A model generated the notes under the pieces. The model was not told the origin of the DNA, ran no database searches, and worked only from the letters and a program-made list of their open reading frames with translations. From assembly GCF_900142695.1 (NCBI RefSeq), contig NZ_FRBU01000003.1, forward strand, positions 1 through 64,000: a stretch of 64,000 bases of DNA. The letters are read 5' to 3'. Position numbers and translations under genes: made by a program. The DNA is from Flavobacterium xanthum (GTDB lineage Bacteria > Bacteroidota > Bacteroidia > Flavobacteriales > Flavobacteriaceae). Positions 9,335 through 19,431 of the stretch are shown piece after piece; the stretch's first letter is position 1, and every line of letters starts with the position of its first letter.

Positions 9335-10255
9335 TTATTTAAAGGATTGAAATGTTTTTACCAAGCCGTCTTTTGCATTGACAGGAAGTGGCTTATGTAA
9401 AGCTTTAACAATTTTTCGATTACTCACCACATAACTTTCGGTTAGTTTTTGCAAGCGTTCTGCATTGAGTGGCAAAGAGAAATAATCTCCAATTTTTGCT
9501 GCAACGACAATCAATTTTTTTGAAATGGTCAGTATCTTAGCACGCTTATTTTGTGTAGCAGCAATTAATTCGATTAGTTGGTTAGTGGAAAGGGATTCAT
9601 CATCAGCTACATTATATACACCTGTGGGAATAGATTCCTGAGCTAATAAATTCTTTATAATGAAACATAAATTTTCAATACTACAAAAAGAACGTTGATT
9701 TACAAAAGCGCCCAAAGGCCAAGGAAAACCTTTGCTTACTAGAGCAAACAACAAATTCAAATTTCCCTTATTTCCTGGTCCATGGATCATACAGGGACGC
9801 AAAATATATACTGTTTTAGTAGCAGATAAATTGGATAGAATATACTCTTCCGCCATTAGTTTTGATTTTCCATAGGCAGTAATGGGATTGGGTATTGCTT
9901 CTTCTGTCAAAGGCGAAACAACTATATCTGCAGAAGCTTTTACAGAACTGATATAAATGAATTTCTTAGCATCCGACTGTAAAAATTGATCGTACAAGCG
10001 CTTTGTCAATTCAAAATTCACCTCATAATATTCGCTGTTATGGGAGGTATTTTTAAGGTCATGCGCTTTGCCTGCTAAATGGACGACAGCATCGTATGGC
10101 AAATCATCTTGCAGAAACATTTCATACGTCAATATACCCTGCTTTTTATTTCGGGAAATACCATGAAGATCAAATTCGTTAGCCAAATACAGACTAAGAT
10201 TTTGTCCTACAAAACCGGTTATTCCAGTAATGTAAATTTTTTTTTTACTGTTCAT
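9335..10255 (-). CDS. NAD-dependent sugar-nucleotide epimerase/dehydratase (WbpV-like)
   Basis: An extended SDR of 306 aa with the Rossmann motif TGITGFVGQ near the N-terminus, the catalytic Tyr in AYGKSKLMAEEY and the IHGPGNKGN substrate segment. It resembles WbpV/UDP-4-keto-sugar reductases that finish UDP-QuiNAc or UDP-FucNAc for the adjacent WbpL-type transferase. The start at 10255 is set by an ATGA overlap with the upstream glycosyltransferase stop; a further upstream ATG at 10282 would add nine residues with no family support. UDP-glucose 4-epimerase is a less likely alternative. Confidence 0.85.
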   Translation of the reverse strand: MNSKKKIYITGITGFVGQNLSLYLANEFDLHGISRNKKQGILTYEMFLQDDLPYDAVVHLAGKAHDLKNTSHNSEYYEVNFELTKRLYDQFLQSDAKKFIYISSVKASADIVVSPLTEEAIPNPITAYGKSKLMAEEYILSNLSATKTVYILRPCMIHGPGNKGNLNLLFALVSKGFPWPLGAFVNQRSFCSIENLCFIIKNLLAQESIPTGVYNVADDESLSTNQLIELIAATQNKRAKILTISKKLIVVAAKIGDYFSLPLNAERLQKLTESYVVSNRKIVKALHKPLPVNAKDGLVKTFQSFK

Positions 10256-10995
10256 TTCTTTAAAAATCCTATTATTTTCCATGCAAATCGCATCTTAATT
10301 TTAAACGGTGAAAAATACAATCCATTCATTGTAAGTGCTTTTTGAATTTCTGTTGTAATGAGTTGATAAGAACTACTACCAGAACTACTCAAACCACCCA
10401 CTAACATGGCTGTTGTTGTTATTCCTGAATACTTCCAACTTATATTTGCTTTAAGAAAAAAGCGGGTAATCAATTCATAATCGGCACCAATAATAAATCC
10501 AAGCTCATAGAAGCCCAATGTGTTAAATAAAGTTCTTCTAAAAAAAATCGAAGGATGCGGCGGCATAAATCCAATTTTTAATTTTTCAGGCTTCCAATAT
10601 TTCGAAGAATACGCTCGAACTACTTTGCCATCGGCCTTGTGCTGTATAATATTGCCGACAGAAGCATCTATGGTATTCTTAGTATGAAAAAGTGCAATTT
10701 CAGAAAGAACAGCCTTGGAAAAGAAAGTATCATCAGAATTCAAAATCCCTACTATATCCCCTGTTGCCATCTCAATTCCTTTATTCATTGCATCATATAG
10801 ACCTTTGTCAGGTTCAGAAATCCAATGCGCAATTTTATCTTGGTGTTTCTGAATAATTTTAACCGTATTGTCGGAAGACAGACCATCAACAATAATGTGT
10901 TCAATATTTTTGTAGGTTTGACCGCCAACGGAAAGTATAGTCTTTTCAAGAGTCGCGTCACTATTGTAACAGACTGTTATTATGGAAATTTTCAT
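10252..10995 (-). CDS. Family 2 glycosyltransferase
   Basis: A GT-A fold glycosyltransferase of 247 aa. It opens with ISIITVCYNSDATLEKTI, then IEHIIVDGLSSDNT, the GLYDAMNKGIEMATGD loop and the metal-binding NSDDTF. The GADYELITRF segment in the C-terminal half is typical of WcaA-like GT2 enzymes. It lies two bp downstream of the WcaF-type acetyltransferase gene and overlaps the next gene by 4 bp. The transferred sugar cannot be told from sequence. Confidence 0.9.
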   Translation of the reverse strand: MKISIITVCYNSDATLEKTILSVGGQTYKNIEHIIVDGLSSDNTVKIIQKHQDKIAHWISEPDKGLYDAMNKGIEMATGDIVGILNSDDTFFSKAVLSEIALFHTKNTIDASVGNIIQHKADGKVVRAYSSKYWKPEKLKIGFMPPHPSIFFRRTLFNTLGFYELGFIIGADYELITRFFLKANISWKYSGITTTAMLVGGLSSSGSSSYQLITTEIQKALTMNGLYFSPFKIKMRFAWKIIGFLKK

Positions 10996-10997
10996 TT

Positions 10998-11546
10998 TTA
11001 TTCTTCTATTTTTCTCTGTCTTATTTTTACGGCAGGATTACCTTGATAGATTCCTAAAGAATCTAGATTGCTCGTAGCTATGGAACCTACGGCTAAAATA
11101 GCATGAGAATATAACGTAACTCCGGGGCAAACTATAGACTTTGCACCTATCCAAGAGCCCTCCTTTAAATGTATTTCTCCAATGATTAAATCAAAAGTTA
11201 CTTTTTTATAATTGTGATTCCCACACAATAACATCGCACCTTGTGAAATACATACATTACTTTCTATAGTGACTTTTGCTAAATTATCTATCCAAACGTT
11301 TTCACCAATCCAAACGTGATTACCTATTTCCAGTAACCATGGATATTTTATAGTAACTCCAGGCTTTATATGCACTTCATTTCCAACCTTTGCACCAAAT
11401 AACCTTAATAATAGAATTTTAAGCCCTGAAATTGGATTTAAAGGTATAACGAAAAACAACACGCTTACAAAATACCACAAAATTTGCTTCCATTTGGGTC
11501 CCGGGTTGTACCAAGAATTATTATACTTAGACAAATCAATTTTCAT
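10998..11546 (-). CDS. WcaF-like hexapeptide-repeat O-acetyltransferase
   Basis: A left-handed beta-helix acetyltransferase of 182 aa. The N-terminal hydrophobic stretch after WYNPGPKWKQ and the following GAKVGNEVHIKPGV are characteristic of the WcaF branch. Hexapeptide turns run through the middle (IGNHVWIGENVWI, ESNVCISQGAMLL) with the likely catalytic His in CGNHNY, and the family ending GNPAVKIRQRK is intact. It probably decorates a sugar in the repeat unit. It is complete, unlike the acyltransferase genes at 17389-18492 and 20351-20614. Confidence 0.88.
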   Translation of the reverse strand: MKIDLSKYNNSWYNPGPKWKQILWYFVSVLFFVIPLNPISGLKILLLRLFGAKVGNEVHIKPGVTIKYPWLLEIGNHVWIGENVWIDNLAKVTIESNVCISQGAMLLCGNHNYKKVTFDLIIGEIHLKEGSWIGAKSIVCPGVTLYSHAILAVGSIATSNLDSLGIYQGNPAVKIRQRKIEE

Positions 11547-11562
11547 GTGTTTTGTAGTTAGA

Positions 11563-12690
11563 TTAAAAAAACAATTTTCTGTTTTCCTCTAAAATTTCGG
11601 GATTGTTACAGAATTTTTTTGCGAAAGTAACCGCATTGTTCGACCACTCGTTATAAATACTCTGGTTCATTCCTGAAGCTTTTTCAATAGCATCTACAAA
11701 TTTCTGTGGATTATCTAATGGTAAATCCCATCCAATTTTTTTTGATTCTAATGATTTCCACGGAGTCTTATCCGAAATAATTACCGGACAACCCGCGGAC
11801 AAAGCTTCCAATATTGCATGACCAAAATTCTCTCCTTCTGAAGGCAATATAAAAAAATGATAATTTTGTAATACATCATTCATTGTACTTCCATCAACAC
11901 TCCCTTTGTAGTTAACTGTAATGTTTTCTGGTAACTTCGTAATTACTGACTGACATTCTTTCCAGTATTCCTTATTATATATAGGTCCATATAAATCTAA
12001 AACAATTTTAGTATTTTGAATTTTACTTAAGAATTCGAAAATATATTTAGTACCCTTCTCTGGTGAAATTCGAGCAACTGATATTAAACAAAGAATTTCA
12101 TTCTTTTTAATTTTTTTTTTAAAATTCTCATGTTTTAGCTTTCTAGGTAATTGATTTGCTATTTTAATTTCTTGAAAGACTTTGATTCGCTCCTTAACCG
12201 CCTGGGCTTCCTCTTCATTAGCGACGTGAAATACGGTTTTATTATAAAGGTTTAAAAAATTAATTATTTTTAAAAAAATTATTTTCTTATTATTTTTAAT
12301 ACTAAATGCTTGTTTAGAGAGCATTCCATGAGGATTGACGATAACCTGAGTATTTCTAATAATCAAAAGTGGTAATACAGAAAAATAAAATGAAAAAATT
12401 CCATTAACATAAACGTAGTCGTAACTTTCAATTGATATTATTTTTTTAATTCTCTTGAAATTTAATTTTGGTCTTGAAATATAATAAACATTTGATTTAG
12501 AAATCGAATTCCATTCATCACTAACTACAGAAGCATAAGATTCTTTATCACAATAGTCCGTATCACGCGTAATTATATTGAACTCAAAATCATCTTCCAA
12601 ATAATCAACAAAATTACTAAAAGCCGTAATTGTGCCCCCAGCCTTATAACCCGGTTTATACCAATCAATAAATGCTAATACTTTCTTCAT
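11563..12690 (-). CDS. Family 4 (GT-B) glycosyltransferase
   Basis: A GT-B enzyme of 375 aa. The N-terminal half starts FIDWYKPGYKAGGTITAF and contains NPHGMLSKQA. The C-terminal half has the nucleotide-sugar pattern VARISPEKGTKYIFEF, then FFILPSEGENFGHAILEALSAGCPVI with the conserved Glu-x7-Glu type motif. It stands alone in its reading block, 42 bp after the next gene upstream and 16 bp before the WcaF-type gene. The transferred sugar is unknown. Confidence 0.88.
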   Translation of the reverse strand: MKKVLAFIDWYKPGYKAGGTITAFSNFVDYLEDDFEFNIITRDTDYCDKESYASVVSDEWNSISKSNVYYISRPKLNFKRIKKIISIESYDYVYVNGIFSFYFSVLPLLIIRNTQVIVNPHGMLSKQAFSIKNNKKIIFLKIINFLNLYNKTVFHVANEEEAQAVKERIKVFQEIKIANQLPRKLKHENFKKKIKKNEILCLISVARISPEKGTKYIFEFLSKIQNTKIVLDLYGPIYNKEYWKECQSVITKLPENITVNYKGSVDGSTMNDVLQNYHFFILPSEGENFGHAILEALSAGCPVIISDKTPWKSLESKKIGWDLPLDNPQKFVDAIEKASGMNQSIYNEWSNNAVTFAKKFCNNPEILEENRKLFF

Positions 12691-12732
12691 ACAATATAAA
12701 AATTCAAAAATCTTTACGATAAACTTTTCTAC

Positions 12733-13833
12733 TTACTTCTTTAGCCATGGTGCAATAGGCCTTGTGACTTCATTCCCTAAAGTAAAGCGAATTACCGATT
12801 CAAAGTAAGATGCCGCTACTTCACCAGAGATATGATTAGCACTCCATTTGGCTATCTCAATTCTTTTCTCTTTAGTCAAAGGCTCCTTTTTTAACCATTT
12901 AGCAAGAACCTGATCAAAATCATTTTTTCCAGAAAAAGAAAAAACTTCTCCACGATGACAACCATCTAATAAAATACTTGCTCCACAATTCTCACTTGCA
13001 ATCACTTGCATCCCTGCTTGTAATGCTTCGTTGATTACCGCACCCCAACCGTCATATATACTAGGAAGCACTAATAAATCATAAGATTGCATTAATTGAA
13101 TAACTTTTTCATTCGGAATATTCCCCAAATATCTTATTGTGCTACAATTATCAATTTTATTTGATAATTGGACTGAAAGTGGTCCGCTGCCTACAATACA
13201 CAATTGATCTTCCTCAGTCAAGATCTCTATACACTTATCAATTAAACTGAGTATATTTTTATTTTTATTGATTTCTCCAACAAATAATATATTAGCTTTA
13301 AACCTCACTTTTTGCTTTAAATAATTTTTATCTAAAACAATATTATTTTCAACAAAGTATCCCCAATCAAAAATAGTCTCCTTTTTAAAACCTATTGCTT
13401 CATAGCAAATTCTGCCCTTTTCCCCCGTAGTAAGTATAAAGTCTATAGATGATGCGTAACGAATTCTTAAAAGAGTGTATTTAAATTTTCTAATTAATCC
13501 TAAAATTCCTATATCGTCAAAAGGCTCTAACATAACACCAATAGTAACACCCTTTTTAATGGATTTTTTAAAAGCACTATATACAAAAGGGAAGGCAGAT
13601 ATTCCTGAGAAAATATGGATACACTCTGAATCTATAATTGTTCTTAAATCAATTTCATTCGAAATAATACTTATATTCACCTTGCCTAAATTAGGTATGG
13701 ACCATCCTTGTTTTCTTCTTGAATCATCAAGTTGATCAGAAACTATAAGATCAACTTGATGATTTTCCCCCAGATTGCGTAAAAAACTGGATTGATGCAT
13801 ACTTACAATATTTTGCCAGAAGATGAATTTCAT
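12733..13833 (-). CDS. Family 4 (GT-B) glycosyltransferase
   Basis: A 366-aa enzyme starting MKFIFWQNIVSMHQSSF. The donor-binding half shows FVGEINKNKNILSLI, CIVGSGPLS, and LLVLPSIYDGWGAVINEALQAGMQVIAS with the EX7E-like signature. The 5' end overlaps the polymerase gene by four bases (ATGA), so the two are translated together. Sugar and linkage cannot be assigned. Confidence 0.88.
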   Translation of the reverse strand: MKFIFWQNIVSMHQSSFLRNLGENHQVDLIVSDQLDDSRRKQGWSIPNLGKVNISIISNEIDLRTIIDSECIHIFSGISAFPFVYSAFKKSIKKGVTIGVMLEPFDDIGILGLIRKFKYTLLRIRYASSIDFILTTGEKGRICYEAIGFKKETIFDWGYFVENNIVLDKNYLKQKVRFKANILFVGEINKNKNILSLIDKCIEILTEEDQLCIVGSGPLSVQLSNKIDNCSTIRYLGNIPNEKVIQLMQSYDLLVLPSIYDGWGAVINEALQAGMQVIASENCGASILLDGCHRGEVFSFSGKNDFDQVLAKWLKKEPLTKEKRIEIAKWSANHISGEVAASYFESVIRFTLGNEVTRPIAPWLKK

Positions 13834-14999
13834 AATACTACTATTTTTTTTGTATCCTTATAAACTTGCATGACTCCTAAAGACAGCCATGCATAGAAAA
13901 ACAGAAAGCTTCCAGCTGCAAGCATATATCCCTCAGCAAACCAATGCACAATAAAGAAAATTAATATTCCTAGAAGAAAAGCACTATTTAATTTATTGAT
14001 TTTATCAAAATAAAGATGAAACAGAAATCTAAAAATTAATATTAAAAATGGCATGGCGCCTAATAGTCCAACCATTGCCAAAATAGCCCCCCAACTAGTA
14101 CCAGGTTCAACATTTCCTGTGGCAGTATCTATTAAACCATAATGCGAATTCGCAAAACCGATTCCAAACACTGGACTTTCTGTAAATTCCTGTATTCTAT
14201 AATCCCAAAGATCTGCTCTTGAACTGAACTGATCACCTTGACTTTCAGCAAACTCCATCTTAGTGGTTAATGTTTCTGTATAACTAAGCCAAATTGGTGA
14301 AGTTACCGCCAGAACAAATAGAATGAAAACTAACACCTGTACCATTTTAGTCAATCTACCTCTAAATAACTTCATAAATAAAAATAAAACAGCCAAAAGA
14401 GCCCCCATTAAGGCTGCTCGTGATCCCGCTAATATTAAACAGAACAATGACGTCGTCGCCAAGATTATAAAATAATATTTTGTCCTCTTGTGAATATTGT
14501 CCTCATATATTTTCCAGCAACAAATAAGCAACGACACCCCTGCAATGGGCGCCATTATCATTGATCCTGTTGTTATTCCAGAAAAAAGAGAAGCATAATC
14601 ATAGACAGAATATGCTGCTGTTATTTTTCCTAAAAACGATAAAAAAGTAATTAATAATAAAAATATATTTGTGTACTTAAACAGATGGATTTTAATCTGG
14701 TTAATATAAGTTCCTCTGAGCATGGGCGATAAGACTAAAATTCCGAGTAAAAATACCAGAAATCTGCCCAGAGGATTATAATACTCAGCTATGTCATTTA
14801 AAGCTAAACTAATACCACTGGCTATTAATAACCAAATAATTAAAAAACTTATGCGATTATTACTCTTTGATATTCCCAAAAATAATAGAATCAACATAAA
14901 ACCGTAGTAAATAAACTGAGGTGTTGCAGGTGTGAAACTTATAATTGAATTAACTGCGGCCAAAGCCATTATAAACGATAAAATTTTAATCAATTTCAT
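13830..14999 (-). CDS. O-antigen polymerase/ligase-family membrane protein (likely Wzy)
   Basis: A polytopic membrane protein of 389 aa with about ten to twelve hydrophobic segments. The motif AGSRAALMGALLAVL and the large periplasmic loop after it (FSSRADLWDYRIQEF, FGIGFANSHYG) match the Wzy_C/O-antigen ligase family; Arg residues in these loops are functionally important in characterised members. Its place among the transferases and near a Wzx flippase favours the polymerase role. A ligase (WaaL) cannot be excluded, since the two share the fold. It overlaps the genes on both sides (14 bp and 4 bp). Confidence 0.85.
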   Translation of the reverse strand: MKLIKILSFIMALAAVNSIISFTPATPQFIYYGFMLILLFLGISKSNNRISFLIIWLLIASGISLALNDIAEYYNPLGRFLVFLLGILVLSPMLRGTYINQIKIHLFKYTNIFLLLITFLSFLGKITAAYSVYDYASLFSGITTGSMIMAPIAGVSLLICCWKIYEDNIHKRTKYYFIILATTSLFCLILAGSRAALMGALLAVLFLFMKLFRGRLTKMVQVLVFILFVLAVTSPIWLSYTETLTTKMEFAESQGDQFSSRADLWDYRIQEFTESPVFGIGFANSHYGLIDTATGNVEPGTSWGAILAMVGLLGAMPFLILIFRFLFHLYFDKINKLNSAFLLGILIFFIVHWFAEGYMLAAGSFLFFYAWLSLGVMQVYKDTKKIVVL

Positions 15000-16134
15000 T
15001 TATGTGAATTAAAAATTTATGAATTAAAAAATTAATATTAATGGAATGCGATAAATTCTGGATGTATCTATTCTCCATATATTTTTGAATTAGGCTTCCC
15101 AGATTTTTATAATCCCCTTTATCAATTAACCAGCGATTAGTTTCTTCAGATGGAATCAATTCTCCAATTCCTTGCCCTTTGACTGCGATAAAAGGTACTC
15201 CGCAAGCGTATGCTTCAGTGTAAACACATCCAAACGCTTCATAGTATGAAGGCAACACAAATAAGTCCAGTTTATTATAATAATTTTTTAATTTCACATG
15301 ATTAATCTCTGCAAGAAATTCAATATAATTATTTAGACCATTATCTTTAACATAATCTTTACACGACTGAAGAGTTGATCCAGAACCTATAAATGTAATT
15401 CTTAGATTTTGAAAGCCTTTGTTTACTAAAAGCTCCACTGCCTTTATTAAAGTCAGTTGATCTTTAAGGGGCCAAAAATTAGCAATGCATCCAATGGTGA
15501 AATAGTTAGGGTCTTTTATTCCTATTACAGGATGGAATTTACTTTCATCCACACCATTGTAAAGTGCATATTGAGATTTAATTATGATTTCAGGGATTTC
15601 TGATACAAATTCCAATGTTTTAGCACTTACTCCTACATGTAAATCAATTTGATTACAAATATCTATCCCATAATTTTTAACCCAATTGCGATGCCACTTA
15701 AATTTTGAGAAAATACCATTTGATAAACTTAGCACATCGAAACCGTGGTGTTGTACTATTGTCTTAATTGTAGAAACTCGTTTCTTTAAATAAATAGCAT
15801 AAATACCTGCAACAGTTACATGTGAATGCACTACTGCGATTTGTGTTAAGTCAATATTTAAACTTCTCAATTTTCTTTTTAGCGAAGAAATCGCCAAAAT
15901 ATTAAACAGTCCCGGGAACATTGCAGATGGCAAATCATAAACGTTGAAAAAGAACACGTTTACACCTTCGTACTTATAATCTTTTTTATTACTGTAAAAT
16001 TGTTTTGGTTTTAATACAACTACATCATAATTCCCTTCTTTTTGAATAGCTACTACCTGATCGTAAATATATGGCCCCCGAAATGATTCTTGAGATGGAA
16101 AAAAAGGAGTTATTATTAAATATATTCTTTTCAT
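14986..16134 (-). CDS. Family 4 (GT-B) glycosyltransferase
   Basis: A 382-aa enzyme. The N-terminal part shows IITPFFPSQESFRGPYIYDQ and VVHSHVTVAGIYA, the C-terminal part IGCIANFWPLKDQLTLIKA, FIGSGSTLQ and LFVLPSYYEAFGCVYTEAYACGVPFIAVKGQG. It overlaps the polymerase gene by 14 bp. The DNA is strongly AT-rich like its neighbours. The acceptor and donor are unknown. Confidence 0.88.
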   Translation of the reverse strand: MKRIYLIITPFFPSQESFRGPYIYDQVVAIQKEGNYDVVVLKPKQFYSNKKDYKYEGVNVFFFNVYDLPSAMFPGLFNILAISSLKRKLRSLNIDLTQIAVVHSHVTVAGIYAIYLKKRVSTIKTIVQHHGFDVLSLSNGIFSKFKWHRNWVKNYGIDICNQIDLHVGVSAKTLEFVSEIPEIIIKSQYALYNGVDESKFHPVIGIKDPNYFTIGCIANFWPLKDQLTLIKAVELLVNKGFQNLRITFIGSGSTLQSCKDYVKDNGLNNYIEFLAEINHVKLKNYYNKLDLFVLPSYYEAFGCVYTEAYACGVPFIAVKGQGIGELIPSEETNRWLIDKGDYKNLGSLIQKYMENRYIQNLSHSININFLIHKFLIHINEID

Positions 16135-16182
16135 ATAAAAAAATGATTCCTAACGCACTATAACATTATAACACTATTTTTT

Positions 16183-17343
16183 TTAGGCCTTAATCCCGAT
16201 GATCTCGTGTTTAACGATATCTAAAACAGACTGAGAAAAATTTTCAGTTGAAAATTGCTTAGATTGCAGCAGTAAATCCTGATGCAGTTCTATCTGTAAT
16301 ATTTCACAATTTAAAACCTTTGTGATTTTATTTATCGCCTCTTCTTTATTATAATAAATTAGCTCTTCTCGCATGACTATTTCTTTTTGGGCTCCATAGA
16401 ACGGAATGAACGGCAGTACCCCGGCTTTAACCATCTCTCCTGTTGCAATTCCAAACGCTTCACAATCGCAGCAACTGATTCCAAATCGAAAAGTGCTTAA
16501 CAATCGTGATTTACTTTCACCATATACAGCACCAAGACATTTAACCCACTCCATTTCTTCCTTACATATTAATTGAATCGAATTATCATATGTAGTTATA
16601 CCAAATTGGCCAAGAATATGCAATGATATATTATACCCTCGTTCTCTAACACTTTTCAAAATCGCTATAGCTTCTTCAATTTTTTTTTCGGGTGAAATTC
16701 TGCCCAGAAGTACAAATGCAATTTCACGCTTTTTCCATTCATTTATAAAAAATTCACCAGGAATTACCGGTGAAACAATTTTAATTGGTCGTTTGCAATA
16801 TTTAGAAGAGACAGATGCTGTCCATTTTGAGTTTGCTACAAATGTGTCATGAATTGTGGTCGAGCGATTTGATGATCCTGCTAACCAATTTCCAAAATGA
16901 AATAAAACATACCGAATCGAGCTCTTATTAACAATTAACTCAGTTGAATTAAACTTCTCTTTAAGTTCTTTATTCCAGGTTACATCAGAAAGAAAATGTA
17001 TTGCAGGAACTCCCCAATCAATAACTCTCGAGGCGGTAATACATAAATCATATTTTGGAGCAATAATCCTGCAATACCGCCGATACAACCCATCCCATAG
17101 GGCACCACCGGTTGTATGCCCCAATATGGTTGAAAACGGAGGATAAATAATCCCAATTTCAGACTTTTTTATGGATGTTCCCGCACAAGTATTTAATTCT
17201 GATAAATCCCAACCACCTCGTGTGAAAATATGTACATTATATTTATCTTTTAATGCTAAAATTAAGTACATTGTAGCAATTTCAGCTCCTCCCCGTCCCC
17301 AATAAGGATGACCTACTACAATATTAGCCCTAAATTCTTTCAT
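16183..17343 (-). CDS. Glycosyltransferase, GT-B type
   Basis: A 386-aa protein. It starts with VVGHPYWGRGGAEIATMYL, a pattern common in retaining GT4 enzymes, and its second half contains FVLLGRISPEKKIEEAI and FGISCCDCEAFGIATGEMVKAGVLPFIP, which fits a variant donor-binding Glu motif. It is less canonical than the neighbouring GT4 genes but the fold assignment is sound. It lies between another transferase gene and the broken acyltransferase. Confidence 0.85.
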   Translation of the reverse strand: MKEFRANIVVGHPYWGRGGAEIATMYLILALKDKYNVHIFTRGGWDLSELNTCAGTSIKKSEIGIIYPPFSTILGHTTGGALWDGLYRRYCRIIAPKYDLCITASRVIDWGVPAIHFLSDVTWNKELKEKFNSTELIVNKSSIRYVLFHFGNWLAGSSNRSTTIHDTFVANSKWTASVSSKYCKRPIKIVSPVIPGEFFINEWKKREIAFVLLGRISPEKKIEEAIAILKSVRERGYNISLHILGQFGITTYDNSIQLICKEEMEWVKCLGAVYGESKSRLLSTFRFGISCCDCEAFGIATGEMVKAGVLPFIPFYGAQKEIVMREELIYYNKEEAINKITKVLNCEILQIELHQDLLLQSKQFSTENFSQSVLDIVKHEIIGIKA

Positions 17344-17388
17344 ATTATTTTCGTTTATAATCTTAAAAATTCTTTAAATATTACGAAT

Positions 17389-18492
17389 TTATTTTTTAAA
17401 TTTTAAAAAATAAGATTCATAATATCTATAACTTATTTGTGAAATAATAATTGTAAAGGCTACTGAAAAAAAATACAAAAAGAGATTATTTAACACTCCA
17501 AATCCATTAAAATTTTTGTTAATTTTTAAAAGTATATTTATTGCTAAATATATTCCTAAAACATGATACATATATATACCATATGAAACTTTTCCTAAAT
17601 ATTTAAGAGTATTATTTTCAAGAAATATTTGGTTATCAAGTCCAATAACATAAAGAATGAGAAAAGCAAATACAATTGAGGCAATTATGTTGTCTAGTCC
17701 AAATCCAATAGAAAAAATGGATAATAATATTATTAATAAACTCACTAAAAGAATAATTTTTGAGATAAAATTAAACTTAAATTCATTGCTCTTTTTATAA
17801 TAGATAGCTAGAAGGCCACCTATTGCCATATTATCGAAACGTGATGCTCCAAAAAACAAGTTTAGTCTATTAAAAAATTCAAAGTCAGAAAATTGATTTA
17901 TAATAACCAAAGACCTAATTAAGTAAATACAGACTACTAATAAGACCATTACAACAGTCAACTTTTTCACGGAAAAAATTCTATTAACTAATAATGGCCA
18001 AAAAATGTAAAACTGCTCTTCCACCCCTATAGACCAACTCTGGAAACAAATAGGATTAAATTCTGATGCGAAATTTGGCAATAATAATAAATTCAAAATA
18101 AAACTTGAATTAAAATTTTCCGCACTAATTAATTTTGGTACTATTACGTGCCAACTACTTATTAATGGTAAAATAAAATATCCAACTATAAACAACAAAT
18201 AATAAAGAGGCTAAATTCTTAGTAATCTTCTCAAATAAAAATTTTTTATCTCGATTTTGCTATAAAATTCTTTTTCATTCAATAACAAATAAGTAATTAA
18301 AAATCCGGATAATACAAAGAAGAATGTTACAGCATGATTTCCTAGATATAATATAAACGGACCTCCACCATCATTTAAATTTTTTAAACCTAACGATTTC
18401 TTAATCAATTCAACATGCCCCAATATTACCAAAATTGCCGCTAATCCTCTCAGACCATCTAATCCCTTAATATGCTTTTTTACCATTGCCAC
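17389..18492 (-). pseudogene. Acyltransferase 3 (OafA-like) gene interrupted by an in-frame amber codon
   Basis: Two fragments in the same frame, 18211-18492 (93 codons) and 17389-18210, are separated only by TAG at 18211-18213. The first carries the family N-terminus KGLDGLRGLAAILVILGH and LSGFLITYLLL, ending in RRLLRI. The second resumes PLYYLLFIVGY and includes the WSIGVEEQFYIFWPLL motif and further membrane segments. In this family the junction usually reads RIWPLYY, so one G-to-A change turning TGG into TAG explains the break. The restored protein would be 367 aa, a normal length for membrane O-acetyltransferases. It is a recent pseudogene, a phase-variant allele or a sequencing error; no frameshift is present. 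Confidence 0.85.
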
Positions 18493-18615
18493 TAATATAT
18501 TGTTGCTTCTTCTGAAATAATATTTTCAAATTATAAATGAATAGATATTGTTTGAGATTTTTAAATTTTATAATATTGATAATAAAGTATTTTTTTTTAA
18601 TGGTGGATTCAACTA

Positions 18616-19431
18616 TTAAAAACTTGATTGAATAATATCCAATTTATTATACCACACATTTCTTTTGTTTTTAACTACCTTATATTTATTATGCTGATAT
18701 ATCTTTGTAATTTTGTCATTCAAGCGAATAATTAGTGAGGTCTTGATTACATTATTTTGTATTTCTAAATCGCGTTTATTGTCAAAATTTATGGTGCTCG
18801 CAGCCAAACCAAATTTTGAAAAAGAAACCACGTGAGGAACAATTGCCCTAATTTCAATATCAGTTTCCCTTAATAAATATCCCCAATTATCAATGACATT
18901 AAAAATTGTTTTGTATTTATTAAGAATGACTTCACAAGCTGCTTTGTTAATTAAATAGCAGGCTGCATAACTTGCATCATCCCAAATTTTATATAATCCT
19001 CTGTTTTGACTTTTATTAATGCACATCGAATCAATTAATGAGTAATGAGGAACAGGTGTAAACAATACAATTCTTGGCTTTGGATTATTAATAAAAGTGC
19101 TTGCTTCTGCTAAAGATTCCGAAAAATAAGGACTAATGAGAAGATCATCTTCCATAATAAGTCCAAAATCAAATTCATTAGCAATTTGCTTCATTACTCC
19201 TAATTGACTTTTGGCAACGCCAATTTCAGAAGGAACCATACAACGATTTACCGTTGCAATCGCTTTTTCATCATCATATATATGTATCAAATCCTCTTTA
19301 CGCATATTACGGGCATCAAATGCTTCATGAAAAACAACATCCAATTCAGGGAAAAATTGTATTTGTGCATTCATAAATAATTTTCTATCGACAGACTCTT
19401 TTAGATTGACTACAAAAGTTTTTATTTTCAT
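18616..19431 (-). CDS. Family 25 glycosyltransferase (LPS type)
   Basis: A 271-aa protein beginning KTFVVNLKESVDRKLFM, the standard GT25 opening, followed by FDARNM, SEIGVAKSQLGVM and LIMEDDLLISPYF with the acidic catalytic motif. Members add galactose or other hexoses to lipopolysaccharide and capsule. It overlaps the upstream pyruvyltransferase gene by 4 bp. About 120 bp without a gene separates it from the broken acyltransferase. The sugar is unknown. Confidence 0.87.
   Translation of the reverse strand: MKIKTFVVNLKESVDRKLFMNAQIQFFPELDVVFHEAFDARNMRKEDLIHIYDDEKAIATVNRCMVPSEIGVAKSQLGVMKQIANEFDFGLIMEDDLLISPYFSESLAEASTFINNPKPRIVLFTPVPHYSLIDSMCINKSQNRGLYKIWDDASYAACYLINKAACEVILNKYKTIFNVIDNWGYLLRETDIEIRAIVPHVVSFSKFGLAASTINFDNKRDLEIQNNVIKTSLIIRLNDKITKIYQHNKYKVVKNKRNVWYNKLDIIQSSF

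Noticed and set aside
17389..18198. Independent downstream acyltransferase gene starting at TTG 18198
   Set aside because: It lacks the family N-terminus, and the missing part lies directly upstream in the same frame behind one TAG codon, so a single interrupted gene is more likely.
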